From an uncultured Bacteroidales bacterium (GTDB lineage Bacteria; Bacteroidota; Bacteroidia; Bacteroidales; Barnesiellaceae): DNA of 64,000 bases. The stretch covers positions 62,001-126,000 of the forward strand of contig CASFYQ010000003.1 in the NCBI GenBank assembly GCA_949298955.1, read 5' to 3'. The notes beneath the pieces were generated by a model, which saw only the letters and a list, made by a program, of their open reading frames with translations, made no database searches and was not told the DNA's origin. The position numbers and the translations under genes are program-made. Below are positions 26,495 through 35,565 of the stretch, piece after piece (position 1 is the first letter of the stretch; each line of letters starts with the position of its first letter).

Positions 26495-27796
26495 CTATTG
26501 CAGCGGGAGCGAGGCATCGGGGTAGCGGGCCATCATCTCGGCACAGTAGGTTTTGAAGGCTTCCCAGTCGTAGTAGGGGGCTTGTGCCGATTCGATAGGC
26601 AGCTTCACTTCTTGCTCGTTGAAGAGTATCTTTACCAGCACCCGGCCGGCAGCGTTACGATAGAGAACCCACTGGATATTGGTGGCCATGGGGTTGTATT
26701 TGAAATCCTGCCATTGGTCGGCCACTTTCTCGGGGTCTTCCTCGGTCACGGCGGCATTTTCGATACCGAGCATCGCCAGCAGAGGAATCGTATTTTCGCC
26801 GTGGGCAAAACGCAGGTTGGCTTCGGCTCCGTTGCCGTCGATGGCGGCTTGCGAGGTAGCCAGCATGTCGGTGAGCAGGGGCTTGGCTATGGCTACGGGC
26901 AATCCTTTGCCCGGTATGTAGTTGGCTTTGCGCAGGTATTGCGAGAGGTTGTTTACACTCCACAGGTCGTATTTTTCGTCCTCGGTAAACCAGGGGAAGA
27001 GCGAGATGCCGTAGTCGGTGTTGGGCAGAATCATGGTGAGGGCATAGAGATGGGTCATAAAAGTGACAGGATTGGGAATCACATTTTCCCACCCTTTTTT
27101 GAAAGTTTGGTCGATGAGGCGGGTGGGCGTGTGTCGTTTCTGGTACTCTTTGAGCACCGATTTCCACGAGCCGTTGGCCAGATATTCTTTATAATCTTTG
27201 CTGTTGAAAGGACGCAGGGTGTTGTCGTATCCGTTGCTGGGATCCATGGAAAAGTCGGCGGTGGGGGTGTAGCCTCGCATTTCGGCCACGAAGGCGGCCA
27301 TGCTCGCCATCGAGCGGGGCACGGTGGTCGATTGGGCTATGAGGTTCACTTGCCCGTCTTGCGGGTTGAACACGGGGGCGAAGCGGTGGTACATGCGGCG
27401 AGCCATGTCGCGGTGTTGCCTGGCTCCGAGCGGAGTGAGGTCGCCCCAACGGTGGTTCATGCGGTGGTATATCGAGTCGATTTGACTTTTGAGCAGTTTG
27501 CCCTGCGGCGTGAGCAGGTCGAGCGAGTCGGCCCGGTTAAAAGTTTTATAAAGGTTGGGCACGAGAGTTTTCGAGTCATGCGTGCGGGAACCGTGTCGGG
27601 CTATGTGGTCGATGTGAAAGGGGACGAAACCCTCGGGAGCCGGGGTGTCGGTGGTGTCGTTGCAGTAGTAGGGGGTGCCGGTACTGCCGAAAAACTGTGG
27701 ATTCGCATGTAGAAAATCGCGAGTGGTGGATTGCCCGTAAGTGAGGGCCGACAGGGCAAACAGGATACTCCCTGCTGCCAAAATTCTTTTTTTCAT
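26495..27796 (-). CDS. Histidine-type acid phosphatase (MINPP/phytase-like)
   Basis: 433 residues. Sec signal peptide MKKRILAAGSILFALSALTYG, so periplasmic or exported. The branch-2 histidine phosphatase signature ARHGSRT (R67-H68-G69; nucleophile His68) is clear. A distal HGENTIPLL segment near residue 330 supplies the second catalytic His region, where related inositol-polyphosphate phosphatases have HAE or HD. Bacteroides MINPP-type enzymes degrade phytate, and that or another phosphomonoester is the likely substrate. It is monocistronic and divergent from ispE. Confidence 0.86.
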   Translation of the reverse strand: MKKRILAAGSILFALSALTYGQSTTRDFLHANPQFFGSTGTPYYCNDTTDTPAPEGFVPFHIDHIARHGSRTHDSKTLVPNLYKTFNRADSLDLLTPQGKLLKSQIDSIYHRMNHRWGDLTPLGARQHRDMARRMYHRFAPVFNPQDGQVNLIAQSTTVPRSMASMAAFVAEMRGYTPTADFSMDPSNGYDNTLRPFNSKDYKEYLANGSWKSVLKEYQKRHTPTRLIDQTFKKGWENVIPNPVTFMTHLYALTMILPNTDYGISLFPWFTEDEKYDLWSVNNLSQYLRKANYIPGKGLPVAIAKPLLTDMLATSQAAIDGNGAEANLRFAHGENTIPLLAMLGIENAAVTEEDPEKVADQWQDFKYNPMATNIQWVLYRNAAGRVLVKILFNEQEVKLPIESAQAPYYDWEAFKTYCAEMMARYPDASLPLQ

Positions 27797-27879
27797 CTAA
27801 GCACTTTTTTTGAGGTTATGCGGGTAAAATTATAATAAATTCGAATGATATTAAAATTTTTATTCTTTTTTAAAATAAG

Positions 27880-27911
27880 GTTGTTCATGTGCACGAGAAT
27901 CGTTAATTTCG
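27880..27911 (+). promoter_or_regulatory. Probable ispE promoter
   Basis: GTTG (27880-27883) and TAATTTCG (27904-27911) are separated by 20 nt, 28 nt before the ATG. Confidence 0.5.
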
Positions 27912-27939
27912 CCGAGAATCCCGAAAAACAGACGAACCC

Positions 27940-28758
27940 ATGATACGGTTTCCCAATGCAAAAATCAACCTGGGGCTGCGCGTCGTTTCTCGCCGCCCCG
28001 ACGGATATCACAACTTAGAAACGGTATTTTATCCCATACAGTTGCAAGATGCGCTCGAAATAATTCCTGTATCCGAGGGGGGAACCACCCTCACTTTGTC
28101 GGGGATTGCCATCGACGGCGACAGTCGCGACAATCTGGTGATGAAAGCTTGGCGGCAGATGAGTGAGCGTTTTGCCTTGCCGCCGGTGTCGATACATCTG
28201 CACAAGGCGATACCTTTTGGCGCAGGACTGGGAGGAGGGTCGGCCGATGCCGCTTTTCTGCTGTCGATGGTGCGCGATTATTTTCATTTGCCGTTGAGCG
28301 ACGAGGAGCTCGATCGCGAGGCGGCTGCCTTGGGAGCCGATTGCCCCTTCTTCTTGCATAACAAGCCGTTGCTGGCCAAAGGGACAGGCAACGAATTTGC
28401 GCCGGTGAACCTGTCGTTGAAGGGCTATCGTCTGGTGTTGGTGAAACCTGCTGTGGCTGTGCCTACGGCCGTGGCCTATTCAATGGTAACTCCGGCCGAA
28501 CCCGACGAGCCGGTAGAGGTTACTATTGCGCGGCCGGTGAGCGAGTGGCGCGACCGGCTGGTCAACGATTTCGAGAAGAGTGTCTTTGACCGTTTTCCCG
28601 AGATTGGGGCTATCAAGGAGAGTCTTTATGAAGCCGGTGCGGTCTATGCCTCGATGTCGGGGTCGGGGTCGTCGGTCTTCGGTCTTTTCGACCGAGATGT
28701 CGATTTGACCGGTTGCTATCGCGATTGTTTCGTATGGAGTGGCGCGTGCGAGGTGTGA
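27940..28758 (+). CDS. ispE: 4-diphosphocytidyl-2-C-methyl-D-erythritol kinase
   Basis: GHMP kinase that phosphorylates CDP-ME in the non-mevalonate isoprenoid pathway; cytoplasmic. 272 residues. N-terminal NAKINLGLRVVSRRPDGYHNL (6-26) is the IspE substrate segment. The ATP-binding GHMP motif PFGAGLGGGSADAAF (near 91-105) and C-terminal SMSGSGSSVFGLF are typical. A Crp/Fnr-like gene starts 28 nt downstream on the same strand. Confidence 0.96.
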   Translation: MIRFPNAKINLGLRVVSRRPDGYHNLETVFYPIQLQDALEIIPVSEGGTTLTLSGIAIDGDSRDNLVMKAWRQMSERFALPPVSIHLHKAIPFGAGLGGGSADAAFLLSMVRDYFHLPLSDEELDREAAALGADCPFFLHNKPLLAKGTGNEFAPVNLSLKGYRLVLVKPAVAVPTAVAYSMVTPAEPDEPVEVTIARPVSEWRDRLVNDFEKSVFDRFPEIGAIKESLYEAGAVYASMSGSGSSVFGLFDRDVDLTGCYRDCFVWSGACEV

Positions 28759-28786
28759 CAACCATACCCTCGACGCTTGAAAGGAG

Positions 28787-29365
28787 ATGAATCCTATGAT
28801 GGAGACCGTTATAGAGAAGATAAACGCGTTGTATCCGCTCTCGCCCGAGACCGAGCGGAGCTTGTTGGAGAGTGTGACCGAGTGCCGCTTTCCGCGGCGT
28901 TACCAACTGGTGCGGGCCGGAATTTATTGCAAGTATGCCTATTTCATCGAGCAGGGTATGACTCGTTCGTTCTGGCTGGTGAATGGCGAGGAGATAACCA
29001 CCTCGTTCTCGTGCGAAGGCGGGCTTGTTTTCAGCATGGACGAGCTTTATTACGACAAGGTGAGCGAGGAGTATGTCGAGACTCTCGAAGAGGTGTTGGC
29101 CTATCGTATCGCTCTGTCGCGCTTGCGGGAGCTCTTCCAGACCAATATCGAGCTGGCCAACTGGGGGCGCATTATTCACCAGAACGAGTATCGCCGGTTG
29201 CACCGGTCACACAAAGAGCGGCTCACACTGTCGGCCCGTGAACGTTACGAGGCGTTTTTGTGTCAGTTCCCTCAGGTGAGCCAACGGGCCCAGTTGGGTT
29301 ATGTCGCCTCTTATTTGGGAATCACGCTCCCTACACTCAGTCGGCTTCGCCGGTCCAAAAAGTAG
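28787..29365 (+). CDS. Crp/Fnr-family transcriptional regulator
   Basis: 192 residues. N-terminal cyclic-nucleotide-binding-type beta roll (about 15-115; FPRRYQLVRAG, YCKYAYFIEQGMTRSFWL) and a C-terminal winged helix (about 150-190) ending SYLGITLPTLSRLRRSKK. The standard Crp recognition helix is recognisable. No Fe-S cysteines of the FNR kind are seen. Alternative starts at 28796 and 28799 remove a few residues. It is probably read through from ispE. The acyltransferase gene 119 nt downstream has its own promoter and is a plausible target, by inference only. Confidence 0.88.
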   Translation: MNPMMETVIEKINALYPLSPETERSLLESVTECRFPRRYQLVRAGIYCKYAYFIEQGMTRSFWLVNGEEITTSFSCEGGLVFSMDELYYDKVSEEYVETLEEVLAYRIALSRLRELFQTNIELANWGRIIHQNEYRRLHRSHKERLTLSARERYEAFLCQFPQVSQRAQLGYVASYLGITLPTLSRLRRSKK

Positions 29366-29399
29366 GTTGAGTCCGGCATTTTTTTTGACTTGGGACAAA

Positions 29400-29428
29400 T
29401 TTGGACTGCTCATGCTCTTGTAATTTTG
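29400..29428 (+). promoter_or_regulatory. Promoter of the acyltransferase gene
   Basis: TTTG (29400-29403) and an exact TAATTTTG (29421-29428) are 17 nt apart, 56 nt before the ATG at 29485. The longer frame from a TTG at 29401 would start inside this promoter. Confidence 0.65.
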
Positions 29429-29484
29429 CAACCGCATTGCAATGTTACAGGAAATATGTAAACTCACAAAATAAAAAATTTATC

Positions 29485-30639
29485 ATGCAAAACATCTCAT
29501 CTGCCGCTTTCTCCGATACCAAACCTCACTACGAGATACTCGACGGGTTGCGGGGCATGGCGGCCCTCTTGGTCGTGTGGTATCACGTGTTCGAAGGCTA
29601 TGCCTTCGCCGGAGGAACGCTCATCGAGGGTATCAACCACGGCTACCTGGCTGTCGATTTCTTTTTCATTCTCTCGGGTTTTGTTATCGGTTATGCCTAT
29701 GATGACCGTTGGGGCAAGAGCCTGACTCTGAAAAACTTTTTCAAGCGCCGGCTCATACGCCTTCACCCGATGGTTGTTATGGGAGCGGTGCTGGGGACTG
29801 TCACCTTCTGTCTGCAAGGCAGCGTGCAATGGGACGGTACCCACGTGGCCATCTCGATGGTGATGCTGGCTTTGTTGTGTGCCCTGTTTTTCATACCGGC
29901 CTATCCCGGTGCAGGATATGAGGTGCGGGGTAACGGCGAGATGTTTCCGTTGAACGGTCCCAGTTGGTCGCTCTTTTTCGAGTATATAGGCAACTTGCTC
30001 TATGCGCTGGCATTGCGCCGGTTGTCGACTCGGGCTCTCACGGTTGTCGTGGCGCTGCTGGGTGTGGCTTTGGTGGGCTTTGCCACGTTCGATGTGTCGG
30101 GCTATGGCAATATCGGAGTTGGCTGGACACTCGACGGAGTCAATTTCGCGGGAGGCCTGTTGCGCATGCTTTTCCCCTTCTCGCTGGGCCTGTTGCTCTC
30201 TCGCCGGTTTAAGCCGGTGCGGGTAAGAGGGGCTTTTTGGATTTGCTCGCTTGTGCTGCTTGTACTGTTTTATGTGCCTTATTTGCCCGGGAATGAAACA
30301 CTTTGCTTGAATGGTCTTTTCGAGGTGTTCTGCATCGTGGTAGTCTTCCCGATACTGGTCGTGTTGGGAGCTTCGGGCTCAACCACCGACAAGGTCTCGA
30401 CCGGGGTATGCAAGTTCCTGGGCGACATCTCCTATCCGCTCTATATCACTCACTATGCCTTCATGTATCTTTTCTATGCCTGGCTTATCGAGAAAGGCTG
30501 TTTTACTTTTGGCGAAACCTGGCAGGTAGCCTTGTGTGTCTGTGTGTGGAATGTGGTGGTTGCCTACCTCTGCCTGAAACTCTATGATGAACCGATACGT
30601 CGGTGGCTGGCACGAAAATTTTTGAATAAAGGCAAATAA
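29485..30639 (+). CDS. Acyltransferase 3 family membrane protein (OafA/YrhL-like)
   Basis: 384 residues with about ten hydrophobic helices. The N-terminal EILDGLRGMAALLVVWYHVF (about 15-34) is the AT3 signature, including the catalytic-type His. FFILSGFVIGYAYDDRW and FFKRRLIRLHPM are also family features. Such proteins O-acetylate or otherwise acylate surface polysaccharides or lipids, taking acyl groups across the inner membrane. The substrate is unknown. Neighbours are a Crp/Fnr regulator upstream and a GH84 gene downstream, whose promoter lies in its last codons. Confidence 0.9.
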   Translation: MQNISSAAFSDTKPHYEILDGLRGMAALLVVWYHVFEGYAFAGGTLIEGINHGYLAVDFFFILSGFVIGYAYDDRWGKSLTLKNFFKRRLIRLHPMVVMGAVLGTVTFCLQGSVQWDGTHVAISMVMLALLCALFFIPAYPGAGYEVRGNGEMFPLNGPSWSLFFEYIGNLLYALALRRLSTRALTVVVALLGVALVGFATFDVSGYGNIGVGWTLDGVNFAGGLLRMLFPFSLGLLLSRRFKPVRVRGAFWICSLVLLVLFYVPYLPGNETLCLNGLFEVFCIVVVFPILVVLGASGSTTDKVSTGVCKFLGDISYPLYITHYAFMYLFYAWLIEKGCFTFGETWQVALCVCVWNVVVAYLCLKLYDEPIRRWLARKFLNKGK

Positions 30640-30651
30640 TTATTATTTTTG
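30621..30651 (+). promoter_or_regulatory. Promoter of the GH84 gene
   Basis: TTTG (30621-30624) and TATTTTTG (30644-30651) are 19 nt apart. The -33 box lies within the end of the acyltransferase gene. Confidence 0.75.
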
Positions 30652-30720
30652 AACCCGAAAGAGGGGGTGGTTTCGCTTCGGTGCCATCTCGACCATGTAA
30701 AACAATAGAACCGTATAGGT

Positions 30721-33291
30721 ATGATGAAATGTAACAAAGTATTGACCGCATGGGCTGTTGCAATGCTGGCGTGCGGTAGTGTGTGGGCTCAGGAGTCCGA
30801 TTTCGATTTGTCGAGCCAGCGATCCGAATCGCAAGACGTGTTTGCCGTTCCGGGCAAGAAGCTCGACCACGGCGGTATCGTGGTGAATCCCACGCCACAG
30901 CAGATGACTCTCGACCGGTCGCAGGTTGTGGACTTGTCGCAAGGGGTGAACCTGAAAGATCGGCAGGGCTGTTTTGCTGCCGATGTCCCTTTCCTGACCT
31001 TGAATAAGAAAGGGGTGAAACTCACCGTCGATTTCGGGACGAAAGCCTCGGCCCGCAAAGGAGTGAAGCCCGTGTCGGGAGCCTATCGGTTGAGTGTAGA
31101 TAAGAAAGGTATCGAGATTGTGGGCTATGACGAGCGTGGAGCCTTCTATGGGTTGCAAACGCTGCGGCAGCTGGTCGAGAGTCCGGCCGTGGCCGATGGC
31201 CGCCTGCCTTATGTTACGATTGACGATTATCCCGACCTGAAATATCGCGGCGTGGTCGAGGGCTTTTATGGCACTCCCTGGTCGCATGAGGTGCGTATGT
31301 CGCTTATCGATTTCTACGGCAAGTTCAAGATGAACAGCTACCTTTACGGTCCCAAGGACGACCCCTATCACAGTTGCCCCAACTGGCGGTTGCCTTATCC
31401 CGAGAAGGAGGCCGAGCAGATAAAAGAACTTATCGACGCTTGCCGTCGCAACCGGGTCGATTTCGTGTGGGCCATTCACCCGGGGCAAGACATTAAATGG
31501 AACGAAGAGGATTATCGGAATCTGGTGAACAAGCTCAACGGAATGTACGATTTGGGCGTACGGGCCTTTGCACTCTTCTTCGACGATATATCGGGCGAGG
31601 GAACCAACCCCGTGAAGCAGACCGAACTGCTCAACCGCCTGACAACCGATTTTGTCAAAGCCAAGGAAGATGTGGCTTACCTTACGGTTTGTCCCACCGA
31701 CTACTCCAAGTTGTGGGCCAACCCCACGCCGCAAGGGCCCTTGGCTATTTATGGCAATACGCTCGATCCCTCGATCGAGGTATTCTGGACCGGCGATGTG
31801 GTGTGCAGCGACCTTACGCCCGAGACGATGGAGTGGGTCAACAGCCGCATCAAACGGCCTGCCTATTTCTGGTGGAACTATCCCGTGACCGACTATGTGC
31901 GTCACATTATTCTGCAAGGACCCGTTTATGGACTCGATACCACCTTGACTGCCGAGAATCTCTGCGGTATTGCCAGCAATCCCATGGAGCATGGCGAGGC
32001 TTCGAAATTGGCTCTCTACGGTGTGGCCGATTATACCTGGAACGTCTCGGCCTACAACCCCATCGACAACTGGGAGCGGGGCTTGGGCGAATTGATGCCC
32101 GAGGCTCGCGAGGCTTACCGCACCTTTGCCATTCACTCGTGCGACACCGAGAACGGTTACCGTCGCGATGAGTCGTGGGAGACCCGCATCTTCCGTTTGG
32201 CCGACTGGGACGATGCCGCTGCCGATGCGCTGTGGCAAGAGTTTGACCGGGTGGAAAAGGCTCCCGCCCAAATAGACCGCAATTGCTCCAATCGGGGGCT
32301 GGTCAAGGAGTTGAAACCTTGGCTCCAAGAGTTTGAAAAACTGGGTACTCGCGGCAAACGGGCCATCGAGTTGGCGCGCCTCTATCGCAGTGGCCGCGAT
32401 GATGCTGCTTTCTGGAACAGCTATGTGCAAAACCTCATGAGCAGTGCCGACCGTGCCGCCTACGAGGCACACAAGATAGGGACCATGAAATTGCAACCTT
32501 TCTACGAAAACGCCATGGACGATATGGCCCACGGGTTCCTGGCCCGGGTATGGGGCGAGACGCCGATTTACTACAAGGGTATCGGTACATTCAGTACGGT
32601 GCGGACTCCCCAAGCCAAGCTGATGCTCGACCACGATACCGCCACCTATTATACCTCGGGTATGGCTCAGAAGGCCGGCGATTGGATTGGACTCGATTTG
32701 GGCAAGGTTGTTCCCGTAAGCGAGGTGTCGATACGTCAGGGGCGTAATTCGGTCGACGATGTCGACTATTTCGACCACGCCGTGGTAGAATATTCGGTCG
32801 ACGGGAAAAACTGGACTCCCCTCACCGGCGAGTTGAAACAACAGTATGACATCGATTGGAAGGGCAACCCCGTAGAGGTCCGCTATGTGCGATTGAAACG
32901 GCTCGAATCGACCCGCACCAACTATGCTTCGGTTCGCTCGTTCGAGGTGAACCCGCTCCGTGCCGAACTTTTGGGCTTCGATTTGAAGGCCGACGATATG
33001 CAACAGGCTCTCTACCTCTTCGACGGACAACTGGGCACGAGCTATCACAACGACGGCACTCTCGCCTTTGGCGTGAAACCCGGCGTGACAGCCTATACGC
33101 TGCTGATGAATCATGGTACGGCGGGCGAGCCGCTGGCCGTACAGGTGAAACAGTTGGCTGCCGACGGTTCGACCGTGGCCGAGAGTGTAGCCGCCGAACC
33201 TTTCTGTCGTATCGAGTTGGCTCCCGAGGTGACAACGATACAACTTACAGGCGAGGCCGAGATTTTCGAAATCGTGCCTGTTGAGAAATAA
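30721..33291 (+). CDS. GH84 beta-N-acetylhexosaminidase (O-GlcNAcase-like)
   Basis: Retaining, substrate-assisted hydrolysis of terminal GlcNAc from glycans or glycoproteins. 856 residues. Signal peptide to SVWAQ (about residue 24), an N-terminal alpha/beta domain (about 50-170), and a catalytic barrel beginning KYRGVVEGFYGTPWSH (174-189). The paired catalytic Asp are in ALFFDDISGEG (D288, D289), as in the Bacteroides GH84 enzyme. A helical spacer follows, then an F5/8C-type (CBM32-like) module near 620-740 (TYYTSGMAQKAGDWIGLDLGK). It is likely periplasmic or surface. It is transcribed alone but would complement the GH85 locus 11 kb away. Confidence 0.94.
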   Translation: MMKCNKVLTAWAVAMLACGSVWAQESDFDLSSQRSESQDVFAVPGKKLDHGGIVVNPTPQQMTLDRSQVVDLSQGVNLKDRQGCFAADVPFLTLNKKGVKLTVDFGTKASARKGVKPVSGAYRLSVDKKGIEIVGYDERGAFYGLQTLRQLVESPAVADGRLPYVTIDDYPDLKYRGVVEGFYGTPWSHEVRMSLIDFYGKFKMNSYLYGPKDDPYHSCPNWRLPYPEKEAEQIKELIDACRRNRVDFVWAIHPGQDIKWNEEDYRNLVNKLNGMYDLGVRAFALFFDDISGEGTNPVKQTELLNRLTTDFVKAKEDVAYLTVCPTDYSKLWANPTPQGPLAIYGNTLDPSIEVFWTGDVVCSDLTPETMEWVNSRIKRPAYFWWNYPVTDYVRHIILQGPVYGLDTTLTAENLCGIASNPMEHGEASKLALYGVADYTWNVSAYNPIDNWERGLGELMPEAREAYRTFAIHSCDTENGYRRDESWETRIFRLADWDDAAADALWQEFDRVEKAPAQIDRNCSNRGLVKELKPWLQEFEKLGTRGKRAIELARLYRSGRDDAAFWNSYVQNLMSSADRAAYEAHKIGTMKLQPFYENAMDDMAHGFLARVWGETPIYYKGIGTFSTVRTPQAKLMLDHDTATYYTSGMAQKAGDWIGLDLGKVVPVSEVSIRQGRNSVDDVDYFDHAVVEYSVDGKNWTPLTGELKQQYDIDWKGNPVEVRYVRLKRLESTRTNYASVRSFEVNPLRAELLGFDLKADDMQQALYLFDGQLGTSYHNDGTLAFGVKPGVTAYTLLMNHGTAGEPLAVQVKQLAADGSTVAESVAAEPFCRIELAPEVTTIQLTGEAEIFEIVPVEK

Positions 33292-33339
33292 CATTGTTCG
33301 GCGGTCGATTGAGCCGTCGGGCAAAAGGCAGTAGCCGTC

Positions 33340-33370
33340 GAGGGCGGTTCCGCAACCCGGAACCGCCCTC
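33340..33370. terminator. Strong hairpin after the GH84 gene
   Basis: GAGGGCGGTTCCG/CGGAACCGCCCTC, a 13-bp perfect GC-rich stem with a 5-nt loop, 48 nt past the stop. No T-run follows, so it is termination-like only by structure. The rest of the gap up to grpE has no gene. Confidence 0.5.
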
Positions 33371-33533
33371 GGTGTTGGATTGGGGTTTACGAGCGGAGGT
33401 TATGGCTTGGGCGAGAGCGGCTGACAGACCTGTTTTCGATGGTGACAAAAATACAGTATCCCTTGGTTTGGCAGTGTTTTTGATGCTATATCCATGTTTC
33501 TCGAAGAGTATCTTTCGGGGAGATTGAAAAAGA

Positions 33534-34172
33534 ATGGTAAGAAAAGAAAAAACTAAAAATATGGCTGAAGAGAAAGATTGCGAAAAAACGCAAAAGATTG
33601 AGGAAGAGGCTCCTGAAAAGAATATGACGGAGTCGTGTGAGCAACAGTCCCAAGAAGAGGAGACGGCAGAGACCGAAGCCGAACCCGAAAGGGGCGAAGC
33701 CGATGAGGCTGCCAAATTGTCAGCCGAACTGGAAACCTTGAAAGCAACCATCGAGAAGATGCAGAAAGACTATCTGCTGCTGATGGCCGAGTTTGATAAT
33801 TTCCGCAAACGGACTCTTCGCGAGAAATCGGAGCTTATCAAGAATGGCGGCGAGAGTTGCATGAAGGCAATCTTGCCGGTAATCGACGATTTCGAACGGG
33901 GATTGGCTGCCGTGGAAGAGAGCAACGATCTGACCGCTGTGAAAGAGGGCATGACGTTGATATACAATAAATTCAAAACCTACCTCGAACAAAACGGGGT
34001 GAAAGAAATTCCCACCCAAGGTGCCGATTTCGATACCGAGTATCACGAAGCCGTGACAATGTTCCCGGCTCCCGATCCCACTCAAAAGGGCAAGGTAATC
34101 GATACCGTACAAAAAGGTTATACGCTTAACGACAAGGTTATACGTTTTGCCAAAGTTGTAGTGGGAGAATAA
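33534..34172 (+). CDS. grpE: Nucleotide exchange factor GrpE
   Basis: Dimeric co-chaperone that releases ADP from DnaK. 212 residues. A charged, Glu-rich disordered N-terminus (1-60), a long coiled-coil helix (about 60-115; LLLMAEFDNFRKRTLREK), then the GrpE head with LPVIDDFERGLAA and the C-terminal VIDTVQKGYTLNDKVIRFAKVVVG. The ATG at 33534 gives MVRKEKTKN; a start at 33561 (MAEEKD) is also possible. It lies 22 nt upstream of dnaJ in one operon. dnaK is not adjacent. Confidence 0.95.
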   Translation: MVRKEKTKNMAEEKDCEKTQKIEEEAPEKNMTESCEQQSQEEETAETEAEPERGEADEAAKLSAELETLKATIEKMQKDYLLLMAEFDNFRKRTLREKSELIKNGGESCMKAILPVIDDFERGLAAVEESNDLTAVKEGMTLIYNKFKTYLEQNGVKEIPTQGADFDTEYHEAVTMFPAPDPTQKGKVIDTVQKGYTLNDKVIRFAKVVVGE

Positions 34173-34194
34173 AGACTTAGAGGGATAGAGTGCA

Positions 34195-35346
34195 ATGGAA
34201 AAAAGAGATTATTATGAAGTGCTGGGCGTCGCCAAGAATGCGACGGCCGAAGAGATAAAAAAGGCATACCGCAAAAAGGCGATTCAATATCACCCCGACA
34301 AGAATCCCGGCAACAAAGAGGCCGAAGAGAAATTCAAGGAGGCGGCCGAAGCCTACGAGGTGTTGAGCGATCCCGATAAGCGGGCGCGCTACGACCAGTT
34401 CGGGCATCAGGGCGTGGGCGGAGCTGCCGGCGGCGGTTTTGGCGGCGGTATGTCGATGGAAGATATTTTCTCGCATTTCGGCGATATATTCGGCGGCGGT
34501 TTCGGTGGCTTCGAAGGTTTCGGTGGTAGTAGCTCGCGCGGCGGACGCCGACATGTCAACAAGGGTTCCGATTTGCGTGTGAAAGTAAAACTCACTTTGA
34601 AAGAAATTGCTACGGGTGTCGAGAAGAAAATCAAAGTTCCCAAGTATGTGAGCTGTTCGCATTGTAAAGGCACGGGGGCTGAGAACGGCACCGCCTATAC
34701 TACCTGTTCGCACTGTAACGGTACGGGTGTGGTGACACGCGTTCAACAGACTTTCCTCGGTGCCATGCAGTCGACGACCACCTGTCCCGATTGCGGTGGC
34801 GAGGGTCGTGTCATTACCAAGAAATGTCCTCACTGTGCCGGCGAAGGCATTGTGCGCGAGGAGGAGGTAATCACGCTCAATATCCCTGCCGGAGTATCCG
34901 AAGGCATGCAGCTCTCGATGGCAGGCAAGGGCAATGCCGCTCGTCACGGTGGTGTGAACGGCGACCTGCTCATTCTCATCGAAGAGGAGCAACACCCCGA
35001 TTTGCTGCGCGACGAAAATGATCTCATTTATAATCTGCTGCTCGACCTGCCTACGGCTGTGTTGGGCGGTTCGGTCGAGGTCCCCACGCTCGACGGCAAA
35101 GCCCGCATCAAGGTAGAACCGGGCACTCAACCCGGCAAGATATTCCGCTTGCGGGGCAAAGGGTTGCCCTCGGTCAACCGCTATGGCGTGGGCGATTTGA
35201 TTGTGAACGTATCGGTTTATATTCCCGAGAACCTCAATGCCGGCGAAAAGAAGGCTTTCGAGGAGTTGAAGCACTCGTCCAACATGCAACCTTCGCTCAC
35301 CGTCAAACAGCGTATATTCAGCAAACTGCGTCACATGTTTGAGTAA
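34195..35346 (+). CDS. dnaJ: Chaperone protein DnaJ (type A J-protein)
   Basis: Stimulates DnaK ATPase and delivers unfolded clients. 383 residues. J domain (1-70) with HPD in [10 protein letters not shown], a Gly/Phe-rich region (about 76-125; many GGGF/GGF repeats), a zinc-binding domain with four CxxCxGxG repeats ([36 protein letters not shown]), and C-terminal substrate-binding domains. It is complete and of standard length. It follows grpE directly and is followed by a terminator. Confidence 0.97.
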   Translation: MEKRDYYEVLGVAKNATAEEIKKAYRKKAIQYHPDKNPGNKEAEEKFKEAAEAYEVLSDPDKRARYDQFGHQGVGGAAGGGFGGGMSMEDIFSHFGDIFGGGFGGFEGFGGSSSRGGRRHVNKGSDLRVKVKLTLKEIATGVEKKIKVPKYVSCSHCKGTGAENGTAYTTCSHCNGTGVVTRVQQTFLGAMQSTTTCPDCGGEGRVITKKCPHCAGEGIVREEEVITLNIPAGVSEGMQLSMAGKGNAARHGGVNGDLLILIEEEQHPDLLRDENDLIYNLLLDLPTAVLGGSVEVPTLDGKARIKVEPGTQPGKIFRLRGKGLPSVNRYGVGDLIVNVSVYIPENLNAGEKKAFEELKHSSNMQPSLTVKQRIFSKLRHMFE

Positions 35347-35370
35347 GCTATATAGGATTTGATAAATGAA

Positions 35371-35411
35371 GCCGCTCGATACATCTTGCCGATGTGCCGG
35401 GCGGTTTTTTT
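35371..35411 (+). terminator. Terminator of grpE-dnaJ
   Basis: An interrupted stem (CCGCTCG/CGGGCGG and ACATC/GATGT, loop TTGCC) is followed by seven T. Confidence 0.8.
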
Positions 35412-35491
35412 GTGCCGTGTCATTCCGTAATCGAATGGGAATTGGCAGAGTGTGGCAAATGAAAAAGTAGAGATGCACGCTTCACGCGCCC

Positions 35492-35535
35492 TGAGGAATA
35501 CCCTTGCCCGGGTATTTCCTTCGTCAGGTGCGGAA
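35492..35535 (-). terminator. Possible trailer hairpin of the beta-lactamase gene
   Basis: GGAATACCC/GGGTATTTCC with outer CCTGA/TCAGG pairing, just beyond the beta-lactamase stop on the minus strand. No clear T-run. Confidence 0.35.
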
Positions 35536-35565
35536 TGACCGAAATGTGTGGAATGGCAAAGGGTA

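Noticed and set aside
30643..33324. 893-codon open frame on the minus strand
   Set aside because: It is a full-length shadow of the GH84 gene, which carries the catalytic DD motif and a signal peptide.
34177..35478. 433-codon open frame on the minus strand
   Set aside because: It is a shadow of dnaJ, whose J domain and zinc repeats are unmistakable.
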